Notes under the pieces: model-generated | What the model was told of the DNA's origin: nothing | Database searches by the model: none | Seen by the model: only the letters and a program-made list of their open reading frames with translations | Position numbers and translations under genes: made by a program | Part shown: in pieces, positions 7,057 through 15,229 of the stretch | Numbering within the stretch: the first letter of the stretch is position 1 | How the letters are laid out: each line of letters begins with the position of its first letter | Assembly (NCBI RefSeq): GCF_900143015.1 | Contig: NZ_FSRT01000001.1 | Span: 744,001-808,000 of the forward strand | Reading direction: 5' to 3' | Length of the DNA stretch: 64,000 bases | From: Fibrobacter sp. UWB11 | Lineage (GTDB): Bacteria; Fibrobacterota; Fibrobacteria; Fibrobacterales; Fibrobacteraceae

Positions 7057-7524
7057 GTGGCAGGCCGGTTTCCGCCACTGAGAAATATAAGAAAGACTAC
7101 TGTTATTGCAATAGCCTTTTTTTTAGGTTTCTTTATTCACCGAGTTGTCACGATTTTTATTGATGACGAAGTCAGTTTTACAGACAATTCCGATATTGAA
7201 CTTTCTCCGGCGAATAGCGTTGTTTGCCGCCATATCGTGAACGGTGAACCTTTCGGTGCCGATAGCGTTTTTGAAGAAAATACAAGACTTTACGTTTTTT
7301 CGTCTATAACAAATTCTGCACGTTATCAGGAAGATACTCTGTTCCACATTTGGTTCTTGGGAATAGATACGATTTTTGTAGAACCATGTAACCTTACGGG
7401 TGATGTCTGCAGTTCGATGCTTGCTTCTGATTTAGTTGAGCTTGGCGAATGGAGTGTCGATTTGGTGGCGGGCCGCAAGTTGCTTGCTAGCCGGCAGTTC
7501 CGCGTGGTGACTCCTTCCCGGTAG
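7057..7524 (+). CDS. Membrane-anchored DUF2914-like protein
   Basis: 155 residues. After a short basic start there is one membrane segment (about residues 15-33, VIAIAFFLGFFIHRVV) and then an extracytoplasmic region. The C-terminal ~90 residues resemble DUF2914: FHIWFLG, then SMLASDLVELGEWSVDLV and a final LLASRQFRVV, a beta-rich fold ending in a G-x-W-x-V strand. DUF2914 has no known activity. It is in the same run as the mglA/mglB genes, 3 nt beyond the mglB stop and 6 nt before the barrel protein, so it may link the cytoplasmic GTPase module to envelope proteins. That link is speculation from position. Confidence 0.65.
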   Translation: MAGRFPPLRNIRKTTVIAIAFFLGFFIHRVVTIFIDDEVSFTDNSDIELSPANSVVCRHIVNGEPFGADSVFEENTRLYVFSSITNSARYQEDTLFHIWFLGIDTIFVEPCNLTGDVCSSMLASDLVELGEWSVDLVAGRKLLASRQFRVVTPSR

Positions 7525-7530
7525 TTTTGT

Positions 7531-10422
7531 ATGCGGTCTATTCCTTTAGGCCTGCTATTTGTCAGTCTAGCCTTTGCGTTGGATGTGGATTCGCTCCCGG
7601 TTTGGGACCCTTCTATTCTTGAAAAAAATGCTTTAGAAAATGCGTCGGAAACGGCAGATTTTGTCGCAACAACGGATGCGTCTGATTCATCTCATGCCGA
7701 AATCGAAACTCACGGTTATAAAACGATGCAAGTGACTGTGGGCGATGGCGGAACCCAAGTCGACCAAGAATTGCGTCTTTCGATACAAGGGCGCCTTTCG
7801 GACAGCGTTTACATTGATGCTCTTTTGTCGGATGTAGACCGCAAGGCGGGTGACCAGACGACGGCAACACTACAGGAAGTAGACCAGATTTATTTCAGGG
7901 TTGAATCTCCGTTTGCTGTGCTTCATTTGGGCGATTTTACGTGGAATGATAATTCCATGGGGCTTTCTTCATTTAGCCGTTCTTCGCTTGGTGCTATGGC
8001 GACATTGCGTTACCGTGGTTCCAAGGTTAGCGGCGAGGCCAGTGGTGCTTGGGGTACGGACGAGGTGACGCGTTATTCGCGTTCGTTTAGCGGTGTTCAA
8101 GGGCAACGTGAGGGGTATTATTTGGATGAATCGGCTGGGTTCATTTCGGTGGTGCCAAATTCCGAAAAAGTTTGGCTGAACGGTGTAGAACTTGTCCGTA
8201 ACCGCGATTACGAAGTGAATTATGCTGGCGGTCTTTTGAATTTTAAGAATGGAATTATTCCTGGAAGCGATGATGTTATTTCGGTGGAATACGACGCTTA
8301 TTTGAACGATGATATTTATACGATGTATGCTGTTCGTGGTAGTCTGCGAATGGAAAATTTGTTCTTTGATGTGTCCGGATTCCATTTGGAAAATGACGTG
8401 GAACGCATGCGAAAAAGCACGCTTGACAGTGCTGATTACGAGCTTTTGAAAAATGACCGTGGCGAAAATTTAGGGGCAGGTTCGTCGCTCCAAGAATTGC
8501 ACCGCCCGAAAATGTCGGAACGCTTGGGCGCAAGGCTTCGCCTGCAGGCGGAGCACCGCTTTTATGCAGATGTTGAACTTGGGCTTAACCGCATGGATTC
8601 CAATACGGTTTCTGATGATGTGGGCGGGCCGAGCGGTCGTGCTTTTAGGTGGTTCGTGACATCGGACTCGACACAGAATTTGCAGGCGTTCCCGGTTGCT
8701 CTTTCGGTTTATGGAAACTTTGTTCAGGAGGGCTTTGCTATTTCTGAATTTAGCGGGAGCGATAGAGATTGGGATGCGTATGCGCTTAGAAACGAGTGGG
8801 ACTTGGATAGTGCGCTTTTGAAAGGCGACTTGCGCCATGATGAACTTGCGCTTCGATTCCGCTTGGGCAAGGATTGGTTCGGAACGGCAAAGTGGGGGTA
8901 CCGTCGTGGCGATGATGAAAAGTGGAATTCTTCGCGGTCGCAATTGTCGCTTGTTCATCGTAATTTAGATGCCATGAGCGAGTTTACGGCATCGTATGTT
9001 TCTTGCGTGCAAAACGTGGAGCAGAAACGGTATCAGGGAACGTTCTCGTCGGAGTTTTTGCGCGGATTCTTTAGACCTTTTGGCAATGGCGATGTGCGCT
9101 ATTCCGTGGTGGATTCGCTTGGAAACAAATCAGAACGCGGTTATGCAAAAACAGCCGTTGGTGCATCGTTGAATGAGGACTTGTGGAATGTGAAGGAATC
9201 GGTCGGGACGCTTACGGTGCGCAAACATGATATGAAAAAAGGCGAGGGGTGGCGCGATTCCGTGAATTCTGTAACTTGGACGCAATCGGCAGAAGCGAAT
9301 TTCCGCAAATTCAATTTGTCGCATTTGTTGCAGTATTCACATGCTGTATCGGATTCCTTGGGCGCTTCGGATTCATGGGTGGGTGATTTGAATACAAATT
9401 TTGGCGATGATGACATGGGGCTGCAAGGTTCTGTCGCTTACCGATTTGGAATGACGTCAGAACAAACTTACACGGCAATTTATAAGGCTGTGGCGAAGGG
9501 AACGGGTGATGTTCGCTATGATAGCCTTACGGGAGCTTTTATTGAAGGTGTAGACAATGGTGACTTTGTCTATGAAGGGATGGGCCGCAATGATTCGGTC
9601 GGTGCCGTTCTTTCGTCGAATGCAACTTTTGAAGCGAATCTATCTTGGAATCCGGGAGTGTCGCTCGGAATTAATCAGGGACTTTTGCGCGACATAACGC
9701 TTAGCGCATCGTACCATTCTGAAGCTGAAGATACGACGGGTAAGAAGATTTATTTCCCTCCGGTTGTGCCAGCGGGGTTAAAATCGGTGACTGCGGGAAC
9801 GGTCTCATGGGAAGCGACTCTTGCTTGGGACCATCCGTCAGGAGTGATGGCGCAGTATAATCCAAGTGCTTTATACGAAAAGAAAATGTCTTCGATCGGA
9901 TATTATCAGGATATTTTCGATCATAAGATTTCGGCGGGTTTGAAAATAAACGAAGATCATTACATTGGTATAGATAATGTTTTTGAATCGGTCAATTTGA
10001 CCGCTCTTCAAAAATTGAATTGGAATATTTGGGATATTTCAGGAAAATACACGTGGAAATTGCCTGCTGGATTCCGTTTAGAACCGCGTATCCGTTATCG
10101 TGAAGGCTCTGGTGAAGATGATTTGAAATCTTCATTTGGTGCATATCTTTGGGAAGAAGAAATCCGCGTGGGTTATGAAAAAGAAGGAATTGTCGATGGC
10201 CATGTTTCTTTTGCGTCCATACAAATGAATGAACGCGATGGCGATATTCCTTACCAGATGATGTCCGGTTTTAGCGATGGTGTTACTTACAGGCTCGAAA
10301 CCATGGTTTCGGTCGAGGTGAATAATTTCTTGTCTCTTTCCCTCCGTTATATTTTGCGTTTTGGCGATGCCGAAGAAAATGTGTTCCAAAAATTGTCGAG
10401 CGAGGCTAAGGCGTATTTCTAG
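7531..10422 (+). CDS. Large predicted outer-membrane protein of unknown function
   Basis: 963 residues with a signal peptide (RSIPLGLLFVSLAFA, cleavage near residue 16). The mature part is dominated by alternating hydrophobic/polar strands with many Tyr, Trp, Asp and Asn residues and aromatic strand ends, as in porin-like or assembly beta-barrels. A conserved-looking N-terminal block (YKTMQVTVGDGGTQVDQELRL, DQIYFRVESPFAVLHLGDF) precedes a Gly/Tyr-rich barrel. The last residues, SEAKAYF, end in phenylalanine, the classic C-terminal residue recognised by the Bam machinery. It is separated by only 1 nt from the Omp85-like gene. No specific family was recognised. Confidence 0.7.
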   Translation: MRSIPLGLLFVSLAFALDVDSLPVWDPSILEKNALENASETADFVATTDASDSSHAEIETHGYKTMQVTVGDGGTQVDQELRLSIQGRLSDSVYIDALLSDVDRKAGDQTTATLQEVDQIYFRVESPFAVLHLGDFTWNDNSMGLSSFSRSSLGAMATLRYRGSKVSGEASGAWGTDEVTRYSRSFSGVQGQREGYYLDESAGFISVVPNSEKVWLNGVELVRNRDYEVNYAGGLLNFKNGIIPGSDDVISVEYDAYLNDDIYTMYAVRGSLRMENLFFDVSGFHLENDVERMRKSTLDSADYELLKNDRGENLGAGSSLQELHRPKMSERLGARLRLQAEHRFYADVELGLNRMDSNTVSDDVGGPSGRAFRWFVTSDSTQNLQAFPVALSVYGNFVQEGFAISEFSGSDRDWDAYALRNEWDLDSALLKGDLRHDELALRFRLGKDWFGTAKWGYRRGDDEKWNSSRSQLSLVHRNLDAMSEFTASYVSCVQNVEQKRYQGTFSSEFLRGFFRPFGNGDVRYSVVDSLGNKSERGYAKTAVGASLNEDLWNVKESVGTLTVRKHDMKKGEGWRDSVNSVTWTQSAEANFRKFNLSHLLQYSHAVSDSLGASDSWVGDLNTNFGDDDMGLQGSVAYRFGMTSEQTYTAIYKAVAKGTGDVRYDSLTGAFIEGVDNGDFVYEGMGRNDSVGAVLSSNATFEANLSWNPGVSLGINQGLLRDITLSASYHSEAEDTTGKKIYFPPVVPAGLKSVTAGTVSWEATLAWDHPSGVMAQYNPSALYEKKMSSIGYYQDIFDHKISAGLKINEDHYIGIDNVFESVNLTALQKLNWNIWDISGKYTWKLPAGFRLEPRIRYREGSGEDDLKSSFGAYLWEEEIRVGYEKEGIVDGHVSFASIQMNERDGDIPYQMMSGFSDGVTYRLETMVSVEVNNFLSLSLRYILRFGDAEENVFQKLSSEAKAYF

Positions 10423-10423
10423 T

Positions 10424-11818
10424 ATGTTACAGTGGATTCGAAATACTTTGCTTTGCTCCTTTATTTGGATGCTTGTTATGACGCTCGGCATTGGTGAGAG
10501 CTTTGCTTCGACATGCCGTATTGAGCGTATTGAGTGGGATGGAAAACACAGCGATTTTGATGAACTGTCGATGGAAACTGCTGTCGGTATGCCTTGCGAT
10601 TCTTGGCGGGAAACTCGACAAAAGTTGTTGCGCTACTATGAGGACCATGGGTTTCTTGGTGCAAAGCTAGATGTGAATGTCGATAGCGCGGGCGTGATGC
10701 ATTGCAAGTTTGATCGAGGTAGTGCTTGGGTGTGGGCCGGACCTGAAAATTTGGATTCTGGCGCTACAGATGTTGATGTTTTTAGATTGTTGACCGGGCT
10801 TGAAGTAGGTGGTTCTGTTTCGCTGACGGATTTGGAACGCTCTGAAAATAGGCTTTCCCGGTTGGGCTATTACGAACAGACTGCAAATGTTCGCTTGTTC
10901 CGTGATCCTGTGCGCCATCGTGTGATTCCGGCGTATTCCATGCGTGCGCTTCCGATTTCTGCGGCAGAAGGTTACCTCACATACTCAAGCGATGAGAACG
11001 TTTGGGAAGGCAAGGTGAATCTCGCTTTGTTCAATATCTTGGGTACAGGGCGTGATTTGCAAATGGAAGGTTATTCGCAAAAAGAGTCCCGCCGTATAGA
11101 TGGCTCGTATCGAGAACGCTTTATCTTCGGGTCGGCGTGGGATGTCGTTGTTCGCGGATTTTTTGAGGACGATTCGCTGTCGCGCAATTCACGGCTAGAG
11201 GTTGGCGTATCGCGGAACATTGGCTTTAGCATTGATGTTGCTGCGTTTGTGGGCATAGGCAATGATGAAAAGAGCTCGACTTTTGAACTTTCATATGTTT
11301 CGTTTGACCGCCTCATGCTGCCCCGTCGCGGAACTTCTTTTGATGTGTCGTTGGCGTGGATGATGGATCGCCCGGACTCGCTTGATAGCTATTTGCGGTT
11401 GGAATCTTCGTTCACGCATTATGTGCCCTTGTACAAGAATTTCATTATGCGGTATTCTGCCGCGGCTGGAACGTTGCTTCCATCGGGAGGTTCTTTTGCC
11501 CGTGAAGACTTGTTTGCTTTGGGGGGAATCAACTCATTCAAGGGAATGATGTATGGCTTTGTGCGGACTCGCGCGTATGGATTTTCTCAGGCTGCTTTGC
11601 TTTGGCAGGACGGCTATGATTTGTCGATTGAGCTCTTTTATCAGCCGGGGCTATATAGGCGGATGAAGCCTTTCCATGGGTGGGCGGGCGAGCATGACTA
11701 CGGCGTTGGGTTTACGCAGTACCGCAAATCGTGGAGCTTTAGCATTTATTATGCACTCCGCAATGGGTGCGATTATTTGGACGGTGTGCTAGGGTTCGGT
11801 GTAAAAACGCTTTTTTAG
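10424..11818 (+). CDS. Short Omp85-family outer-membrane protein with POTRA domains
   Basis: 464 residues from the ATG at 10424, which gives a signal peptide ending near ESFAS; an upstream in-frame ATG would lie inside the previous gene. Two POTRA-like modules follow (CRIERIEWDG ... and VFRLLTGLEVGGSVSLTDLE with RLGYYEQTANV). Then comes a beta-barrel of about 270 residues with the Omp85 signature FALGGINSFKGMMYGF near residue 365, matching the GGxxSxRG motif. The protein ends in KTLF. At 464 residues it is shorter than BamA or TamA, so it is a lineage-specific member, perhaps dedicated to its barrel neighbour. The stop codon lies inside a terminator stem. Confidence 0.8.
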   Translation: MLQWIRNTLLCSFIWMLVMTLGIGESFASTCRIERIEWDGKHSDFDELSMETAVGMPCDSWRETRQKLLRYYEDHGFLGAKLDVNVDSAGVMHCKFDRGSAWVWAGPENLDSGATDVDVFRLLTGLEVGGSVSLTDLERSENRLSRLGYYEQTANVRLFRDPVRHRVIPAYSMRALPISAAEGYLTYSSDENVWEGKVNLALFNILGTGRDLQMEGYSQKESRRIDGSYRERFIFGSAWDVVVRGFFEDDSLSRNSRLEVGVSRNIGFSIDVAAFVGIGNDEKSSTFELSYVSFDRLMLPRRGTSFDVSLAWMMDRPDSLDSYLRLESSFTHYVPLYKNFIMRYSAAAGTLLPSGGSFAREDLFALGGINSFKGMMYGFVRTRAYGFSQAALLWQDGYDLSIELFYQPGLYRRMKPFHGWAGEHDYGVGFTQYRKSWSFSIYYALRNGCDYLDGVLGFGVKTLF

Positions 11819-11830
11819 AAAAAAGCTTTT
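11809..11830 (+). terminator. Terminator overlapping the Omp85-like stop codon
   Basis: GCTTTTTT (11809-11816) pairs with AAAAAAGC (11819-11826), with the stop codon in the loop, followed by TTTT. It closes the five-gene run. Confidence 0.55.
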
Positions 11831-12009
11831 GAAAAAAGCAAAAAAAGTACGTCATGCGGGCGGGGCCCCAGCTCGGAGTTGCGAAGGCCGCACGGGCCCC
11901 TCCCTGCACCCTCCCCATCCTTGGCCGACGCTATGTTCTCACTCTGTTAATCATTCGGTTCTTTTTTATAGAACATCTCACTAACAGCAATAATAATTGC
12001 ATCCAATAT
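11831..12009. other. Spacer with GC-rich block, no gene recognised
   Basis: About 180 bp. Positions 11854-11930 are strikingly G/C-rich (GGGCGGGGCCCC, ACGGGCCCCTCCC), unlike the flanks, which return to A/T-rich sequence after 11935. No convincing reading frame or hairpin was found apart from local GGGGCCCC palindromes. It separates the Omp85-like gene from a second copy of its 3' end. Confidence 0.5.
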
Positions 12010-12010
12010 G

Positions 12011-12061
12011 TGCGATTACCTAGACGGTGTGCTAGGTTTCGGCGTGAAGACGCTTTTTTAG
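12011..12061 (+). pseudogene. Second copy of the 3' end of the Omp85-like gene
   Basis: These 51 bases encode the same last 16 residues plus stop as 11768-11818 (CDYLDGVLGFGVKTLF). The copies differ at seven positions, all silent (for example TTG against CTA for Leu and AAA against AAG for Lys). There is no coding sequence in front of it. It overlaps the stop codon of the lipoprotein gene on the opposite strand. Confidence 0.75.
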
Positions 12062-12642
12062 AGTCTCGGGACGCGGACTTTGTCGCCGGCATTGAGGTGC
12101 TCGAGCATGACGCCTGCGTTCACAGATTGGAGTGCCGAGAGCACATAGAAGCGGGGGAGGTTCTGTGTGCCTGCGCCATAAGTTCTACGGAGGAGCTTGA
12201 ACAAGTCTTCGCCGTCGTTTGCAGTAACGACTTTATACAGGCTCTTGTTGGACGGGTCGGACTGGAGTGCCGAGAGCGCGTTCGAGAACTTGGCGACGAA
12301 ATTTTCGGCGTTGTTGCTTGGCTTGGAGGCCTCTGCGGCTTGCTTGACCTGTTTTGGTGGCTTGCTCAGCCCAGACTTTTTAGATGAGCTCTTTCCGGTG
12401 ACGGACGGCGGGAGCTTGAAAGTCGGCGCCTTGAACGCGTTCATCTTGAGGCTTACGTCGGCGGAATCTTTCCCCTTTTTGACCGGTTCGAGTCGTAAAA
12501 TGGAGTCTAGCGAGGCAATATAGTTGCTATCCGGCCATTCTTCGAGGACCATTTTCTTGTTCATTTCGATGATTTTAATGGTCGGATGGTCGTTTTCGCA
12601 TGCGAGTAAAAGCAATAAACTGAGCAACAATAAAGATTTCAT
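12058..12642 (-). CDS. Lipoprotein with a C-terminal LysM-like domain
   Basis: 194 residues. A leucine-rich signal peptide ends in LLLAC, with the lipidated Cys at 15. A middle region is rich in Lys, Ser and Pro. The last ~60 residues look like a LysM module: YKVVTANDGEDLFKLL, a YG turn, and the closing LNAGDKVRVP, which matches the usual L-xx-G-xx-L-xx-P ending. LysM modules bind peptidoglycan, so an envelope-to-wall tether is the likely role. The ATG lacks a ribosome-binding site but has TATTTT 6 nt upstream. Its stop codon overlaps the duplicated Omp85 tail on the plus strand. Confidence 0.75.
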   Translation of the reverse strand: MKSLLLLSLLLLLACENDHPTIKIIEMNKKMVLEEWPDSNYIASLDSILRLEPVKKGKDSADVSLKMNAFKAPTFKLPPSVTGKSSSKKSGLSKPPKQVKQAAEASKPSNNAENFVAKFSNALSALQSDPSNKSLYKVVTANDGEDLFKLLRRTYGAGTQNLPRFYVLSALQSVNAGVMLEHLNAGDKVRVPRL

Positions 12643-12648
12643 GCTATA

Positions 12649-12654
12649 AAAATA
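12649..12654 (-). promoter_or_regulatory. TATTTT element 6 nt before the lipoprotein start
   Basis: On the minus strand TATTTT is followed by TATAGC and the ATG at 12642; no ribosome-binding site is seen. Confidence 0.3.
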
Positions 12655-12673
12655 CTAAAAATGAGGCTTCCGC

Positions 12674-12702
12674 TTGCCAAAATCGCGAAATTCAACTAAA
12701 TT
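12674..12702 (+). promoter_or_regulatory. Probable rpmE promoter
   Basis: TTGCCA at 12674-12679, 17 nt, TAAATT at 12697-12702. The start codon of rpmE is 36 nt further, with AGGAAG as ribosome-binding site. Confidence 0.5.
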
Positions 12703-12738
12703 TTAGCTCTCAACAATTACTTCACAGGAAGTTTTATA

Positions 12739-13047
12739 ATGAAAGAAGGTATCCACCCTAATTATCAACCGGTCGTGTTCGTCGATGCGAATACGGGTAA
12801 AGAATACATCACCCGCTCCACGAAGTCTTCTGCCGAAAAGAAGACTATCGATGGTGTTGAATATAGCGTAATTTCCTTGGAAATTACGGCTGATACCCAT
12901 CCGTTCTGGACGGGCAAGCAGCATCGCGTGGATACGGCTGGCCGTATCGACAGCTTCAACAAGCGCTATGGCGGCGGTGCTAACATCACCTCTGCAAAGC
13001 GTAAGACTCGCAAGGCTGTTCCGGTCAAGACTGAAGAAGAAGCTTAA
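12739..13047 (+). CDS. rpmE2: 50S ribosomal protein bL31, type B
   Basis: 102 residues. The start KEGIHPNYQPVVFVD and the segments YITRSTKSS, LEITADTHPFWTGKQ and GRIDSFNKRYG are those of bL31. The zinc-binding cysteines of type A L31 are absent, which defines the zinc-independent type B form that can replace type A when zinc is scarce. The C-terminus carries a basic extension (SAKRKTRKAVPVKTEEEA) beyond the usual ~85 residues. AGGAAG sits upstream of the ATG, and a strong terminator follows. If it is the only L31 in the genome, it is constitutive rather than a zinc-stress spare. Confidence 0.93.
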   Translation: MKEGIHPNYQPVVFVDANTGKEYITRSTKSSAEKKTIDGVEYSVISLEITADTHPFWTGKQHRVDTAGRIDSFNKRYGGGANITSAKRKTRKAVPVKTEEEA

Positions 13048-13064
13048 TCTTCTTAAAGTTTGGG

Positions 13065-13089
13065 GCCTCCCTAATTTAGGGAGGCTTTT
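13065..13089 (+). terminator. rpmE terminator
   Basis: GCCTCCCTA / TAGGGAGGC 9-bp stem, three-base loop, then TTTTG. Confidence 0.85.
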
Positions 13090-13115
13090 GTCTTATTAAC
13101 CCTAGAGGACGCAAA

Positions 13116-14021
13116 ATGAAAAATAAACTTAGCATTTGTGCCGCAGCCCTTATTGCTCTCGCTATGACGGCTTGCGATAACGGTAAGACTGGTACTATCG
13201 AAGGTGAAGTCCGTGATGCTTTCACCAACAAACCGTTGGAAATGCCGACTGTTGGTATGGACTCCACGATTTACACCACTCTTTCCAAGAAGTATGAATT
13301 CAACCAGGAACTCCGCAAGGGCAAGTTCAAGTTTGTCAAGGTCCCGGTTGGCGCCTATAGAGTTTATGCAGGTCGTTCTAAGTATGTGAAGACCCGTATG
13401 AAGATTGAAACGACGGAACAGAATCCGAACGCTTCTCTCATTCTTTATATCTACAGCGCACAGGTTGATCCGGGTCTGTACCAGGGTACTCCGGAAGGCC
13501 CGCTCAAGATTGATAACAAGTGGGTTGTTTACTCCACGAACTGCGATGAATCTATCGCTGGTTACCGCTTGACTATGCCGCAGCAGCAGGCTGGTGATGC
13601 AAAAGCAAGCCTTGCTGAAAAGATTGGTGTCAAGAAGAAAGGCAAGAAGGGCAAGAAGGCTAAGAAGGCCGCCGCTCCGGCTGCTGTTACTTCTGCCGTA
13701 ACGAACCTCCCGGATCCGCGAGTCATCGAAGGCAAACTCGAAGTGTTCTACCACAACTCTTCTTCTGTGTCTACCGCAATCACGGCTAAGACCTATCCGG
13801 CTGTCGTCGCTCCGATCGCTTCTCACAAGGACTGCAAGGGCTTTGGCGCAGGCGAAACGAAGGGCGTGTTCCCGGTCAAGGATAAGGCAACCGATCTCAA
13901 GGTCGAATACGTTGCTGAAAACCTCTTCAAGATCACTGGCAACCTCCCGAAGGGCAAGCAGATTATTCAGCTTTCCCAGGACGGAAAGACTCTCCAGACC
14001 TACTATTTCGAAGCTAAGTAA
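13116..14021 (+). CDS. Lipoprotein with carboxypeptidase-regulatory-like beta domain
   Basis: 301 residues. Signal peptide with lipobox MTAC (Cys20). The N-terminal mature part (GTIEGEVRDAFTNKPLEMPTV ... VKVPVGAYRVYAGRSKYVK) has the form of a CarboxypepD_reg-like beta-sandwich: a G-x-V-x-D opening, then a V-P-x-G-x-Y segment. A Lys/Ala-rich linker (residues ~168-190) leads to a second beta-rich half. Such domains are common on surface and periplasmic proteins of the FCB group and have no catalytic role. AGAGGACGCAAA is the ribosome-binding site. It is flanked by two terminators, so it is a single-gene unit with codon use of an abundant protein. Confidence 0.7.
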   Translation: MKNKLSICAAALIALAMTACDNGKTGTIEGEVRDAFTNKPLEMPTVGMDSTIYTTLSKKYEFNQELRKGKFKFVKVPVGAYRVYAGRSKYVKTRMKIETTEQNPNASLILYIYSAQVDPGLYQGTPEGPLKIDNKWVVYSTNCDESIAGYRLTMPQQQAGDAKASLAEKIGVKKKGKKGKKAKKAAAPAAVTSAVTNLPDPRVIEGKLEVFYHNSSSVSTAITAKTYPAVVAPIASHKDCKGFGAGETKGVFPVKDKATDLKVEYVAENLFKITGNLPKGKQIIQLSQDGKTLQTYYFEAK

Positions 14022-14045
14022 TTCGGAATACGTTTGAAATTAAAG

Positions 14046-14076
14046 ACGCTCGGTTCATTGGAACCGGGCGTTTTTT
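14046..14076. terminator. Terminator between the lipoprotein and the radical SAM gene
   Basis: ACGCTCGGTTC / GAACCGGGCGT stem (one G-U pair), four-base loop, T-run on the right and A-rich flank on the left; it can serve both convergent transcripts. Confidence 0.75.
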
Positions 14077-14130
14077 AGTTTTTCTTATAATGTTTTTTGC
14101 GTCGGAACAAGTCCGGGAGCATTTATGTCA

Positions 14131-15207
14131 TCACGCACCAGCGGCTTCAAGTCTCGCTACATGACAGTAAGCCAACTCTTTCGTTTTTTCGTCACGGAGA
14201 TGCAGGCTGGAACCTTCGCAGTAGCGCCAGTATTTGCAGGTCTTGCAATCGCCAATTTTAGCCCAACTGCGGTCGCGCATCACTTGGTAGCGGTTCTGCC
14301 ATACGTCCCAAATATCATCCTTGTAGATGTTGCCTTGGATGTAGTCGCCGCGCAAGCTCGGGCAAGCCGAGATACTTCCGTCGCAGAGCACGGAAGAGAC
14401 GTTTACGCCGGCGCGGCAGAAGAACGGGTAGTTGCGGGCGTCTTTCTCGTAACTGCCGAGGAAGCCTTCGCAGCCGTAGTTCACGCTGATGACGTTCAGT
14501 TTTTTCACTTCGCGGATAAAGTCGAACACCTGGCGGAATTCCTGATTCGTGAGCTGGAACAGTGGATTGTCCTTGGCGCGGCCTTTCGGGAACACCGTTG
14601 CCACGCGCCAGCGCTTCACACCGATTTTCAAAAGCATGTCCAAGATTTTCGGGAGTTCCTTGAGGTTTTCGCGGTTCACACAGGTCATCACATCGAAGGT
14701 GAGGCCTTCGGTGTGGGCGGCCATGTCTATGGCACGCAGCGCTCGCTCAAAGCTATGCGGATCGCCACGGAAATGGTTGTGGCTTGCTTCGAGACCGTCA
14801 AGGCTGATGGTGAGCGAGCGGAGACCTGCGTTCAAGAGCTTGGTGTAGCGTTCCGGAGTCATTGCAAGACCGTTCGTGACCATGCCCCAGGGGTAGCCGC
14901 GCTTCTTGATTTCTTGACCACATTCTTCGAGGTCCGGACGCATCAAGGGTTCGCCGCCGGTAATCACCACGATAAAGTGTTTCGGATCGATGTGTGGGGC
15001 GAGCTTGTCGAGCACAGCCATAAAATCTTCGCGGGGCATGTCGGGGATGGCGTCCTTGACGCAGTCGCTACCGCAGTGCAAACAATGCAAATTGCAGCGG
15101 AGCGTACATTCCCAGAAAAAGTACGTGAGCGGGTGAGCCTTGATTTCGTTGTGACGATAAAGGCGATAAGCTTCGAGAGCGAGTTTCTTTTTAAGAGAGA
15201 GTTGCAT
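14131..15207 (-). CDS. Radical SAM/SPASM maturase of an rSAM/lipoprotein operon
   Basis: 358 residues. The radical SAM cluster motif is C38-xxx-C42-xx-C45 (inside ECTLRCNLHCLHCGSDC), followed by ITGGEPLMRPD (the GGEP motif) and TISLDG. The C-terminal third is a SPASM domain with the expected cysteines: FFCRAG, SACPSLRGD, then CKTCKYWRYCEGSSLH, which would bind auxiliary iron-sulfur clusters. SPASM enzymes of this type modify peptides or proteins. From memory the enzyme resembles the TIGRFAM class called rSAM/lipoprotein system. It lies 22 nt downstream of four cysteine-rich lipoprotein genes on the same strand, its presumed substrates. The reaction is unknown. No ribosome-binding site is present; TAAATT lies 9 nt before the ATG. 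Confidence 0.85.
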   Translation of the reverse strand: MQLSLKKKLALEAYRLYRHNEIKAHPLTYFFWECTLRCNLHCLHCGSDCVKDAIPDMPREDFMAVLDKLAPHIDPKHFIVVITGGEPLMRPDLEECGQEIKKRGYPWGMVTNGLAMTPERYTKLLNAGLRSLTISLDGLEASHNHFRGDPHSFERALRAIDMAAHTEGLTFDVMTCVNRENLKELPKILDMLLKIGVKRWRVATVFPKGRAKDNPLFQLTNQEFRQVFDFIREVKKLNVISVNYGCEGFLGSYEKDARNYPFFCRAGVNVSSVLCDGSISACPSLRGDYIQGNIYKDDIWDVWQNRYQVMRDRSWAKIGDCKTCKYWRYCEGSSLHLRDEKTKELAYCHVARLEAAGA

Positions 15208-15227
15208 AGGCTTTAGAATTTAGTTTT
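15207..15227. repeat. Short heptad array at the radical SAM start codon
   Basis: TAGGCTT, TAGAATT, TAGTTTT in 7-bp register, overlapping the start codon. On the minus strand it supplies TAAATT at 15222-15217, nine bases before the ATG. Confidence 0.4.
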
Positions 15228-15229
15228 TT

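Noticed and set aside
11854-12387. 177-codon plus-strand frame across the spacer and the LysM-like gene
   Set aside because: It runs antisense through a lipoprotein gene with a convincing lipobox, and its start is in the GC-rich spacer.
14125-15216. Long plus-strand open frame opposite the radical SAM gene
   Set aside because: It mirrors the minus-strand gene almost end to end, has no family features, and the minus strand carries all radical SAM and SPASM cysteines.
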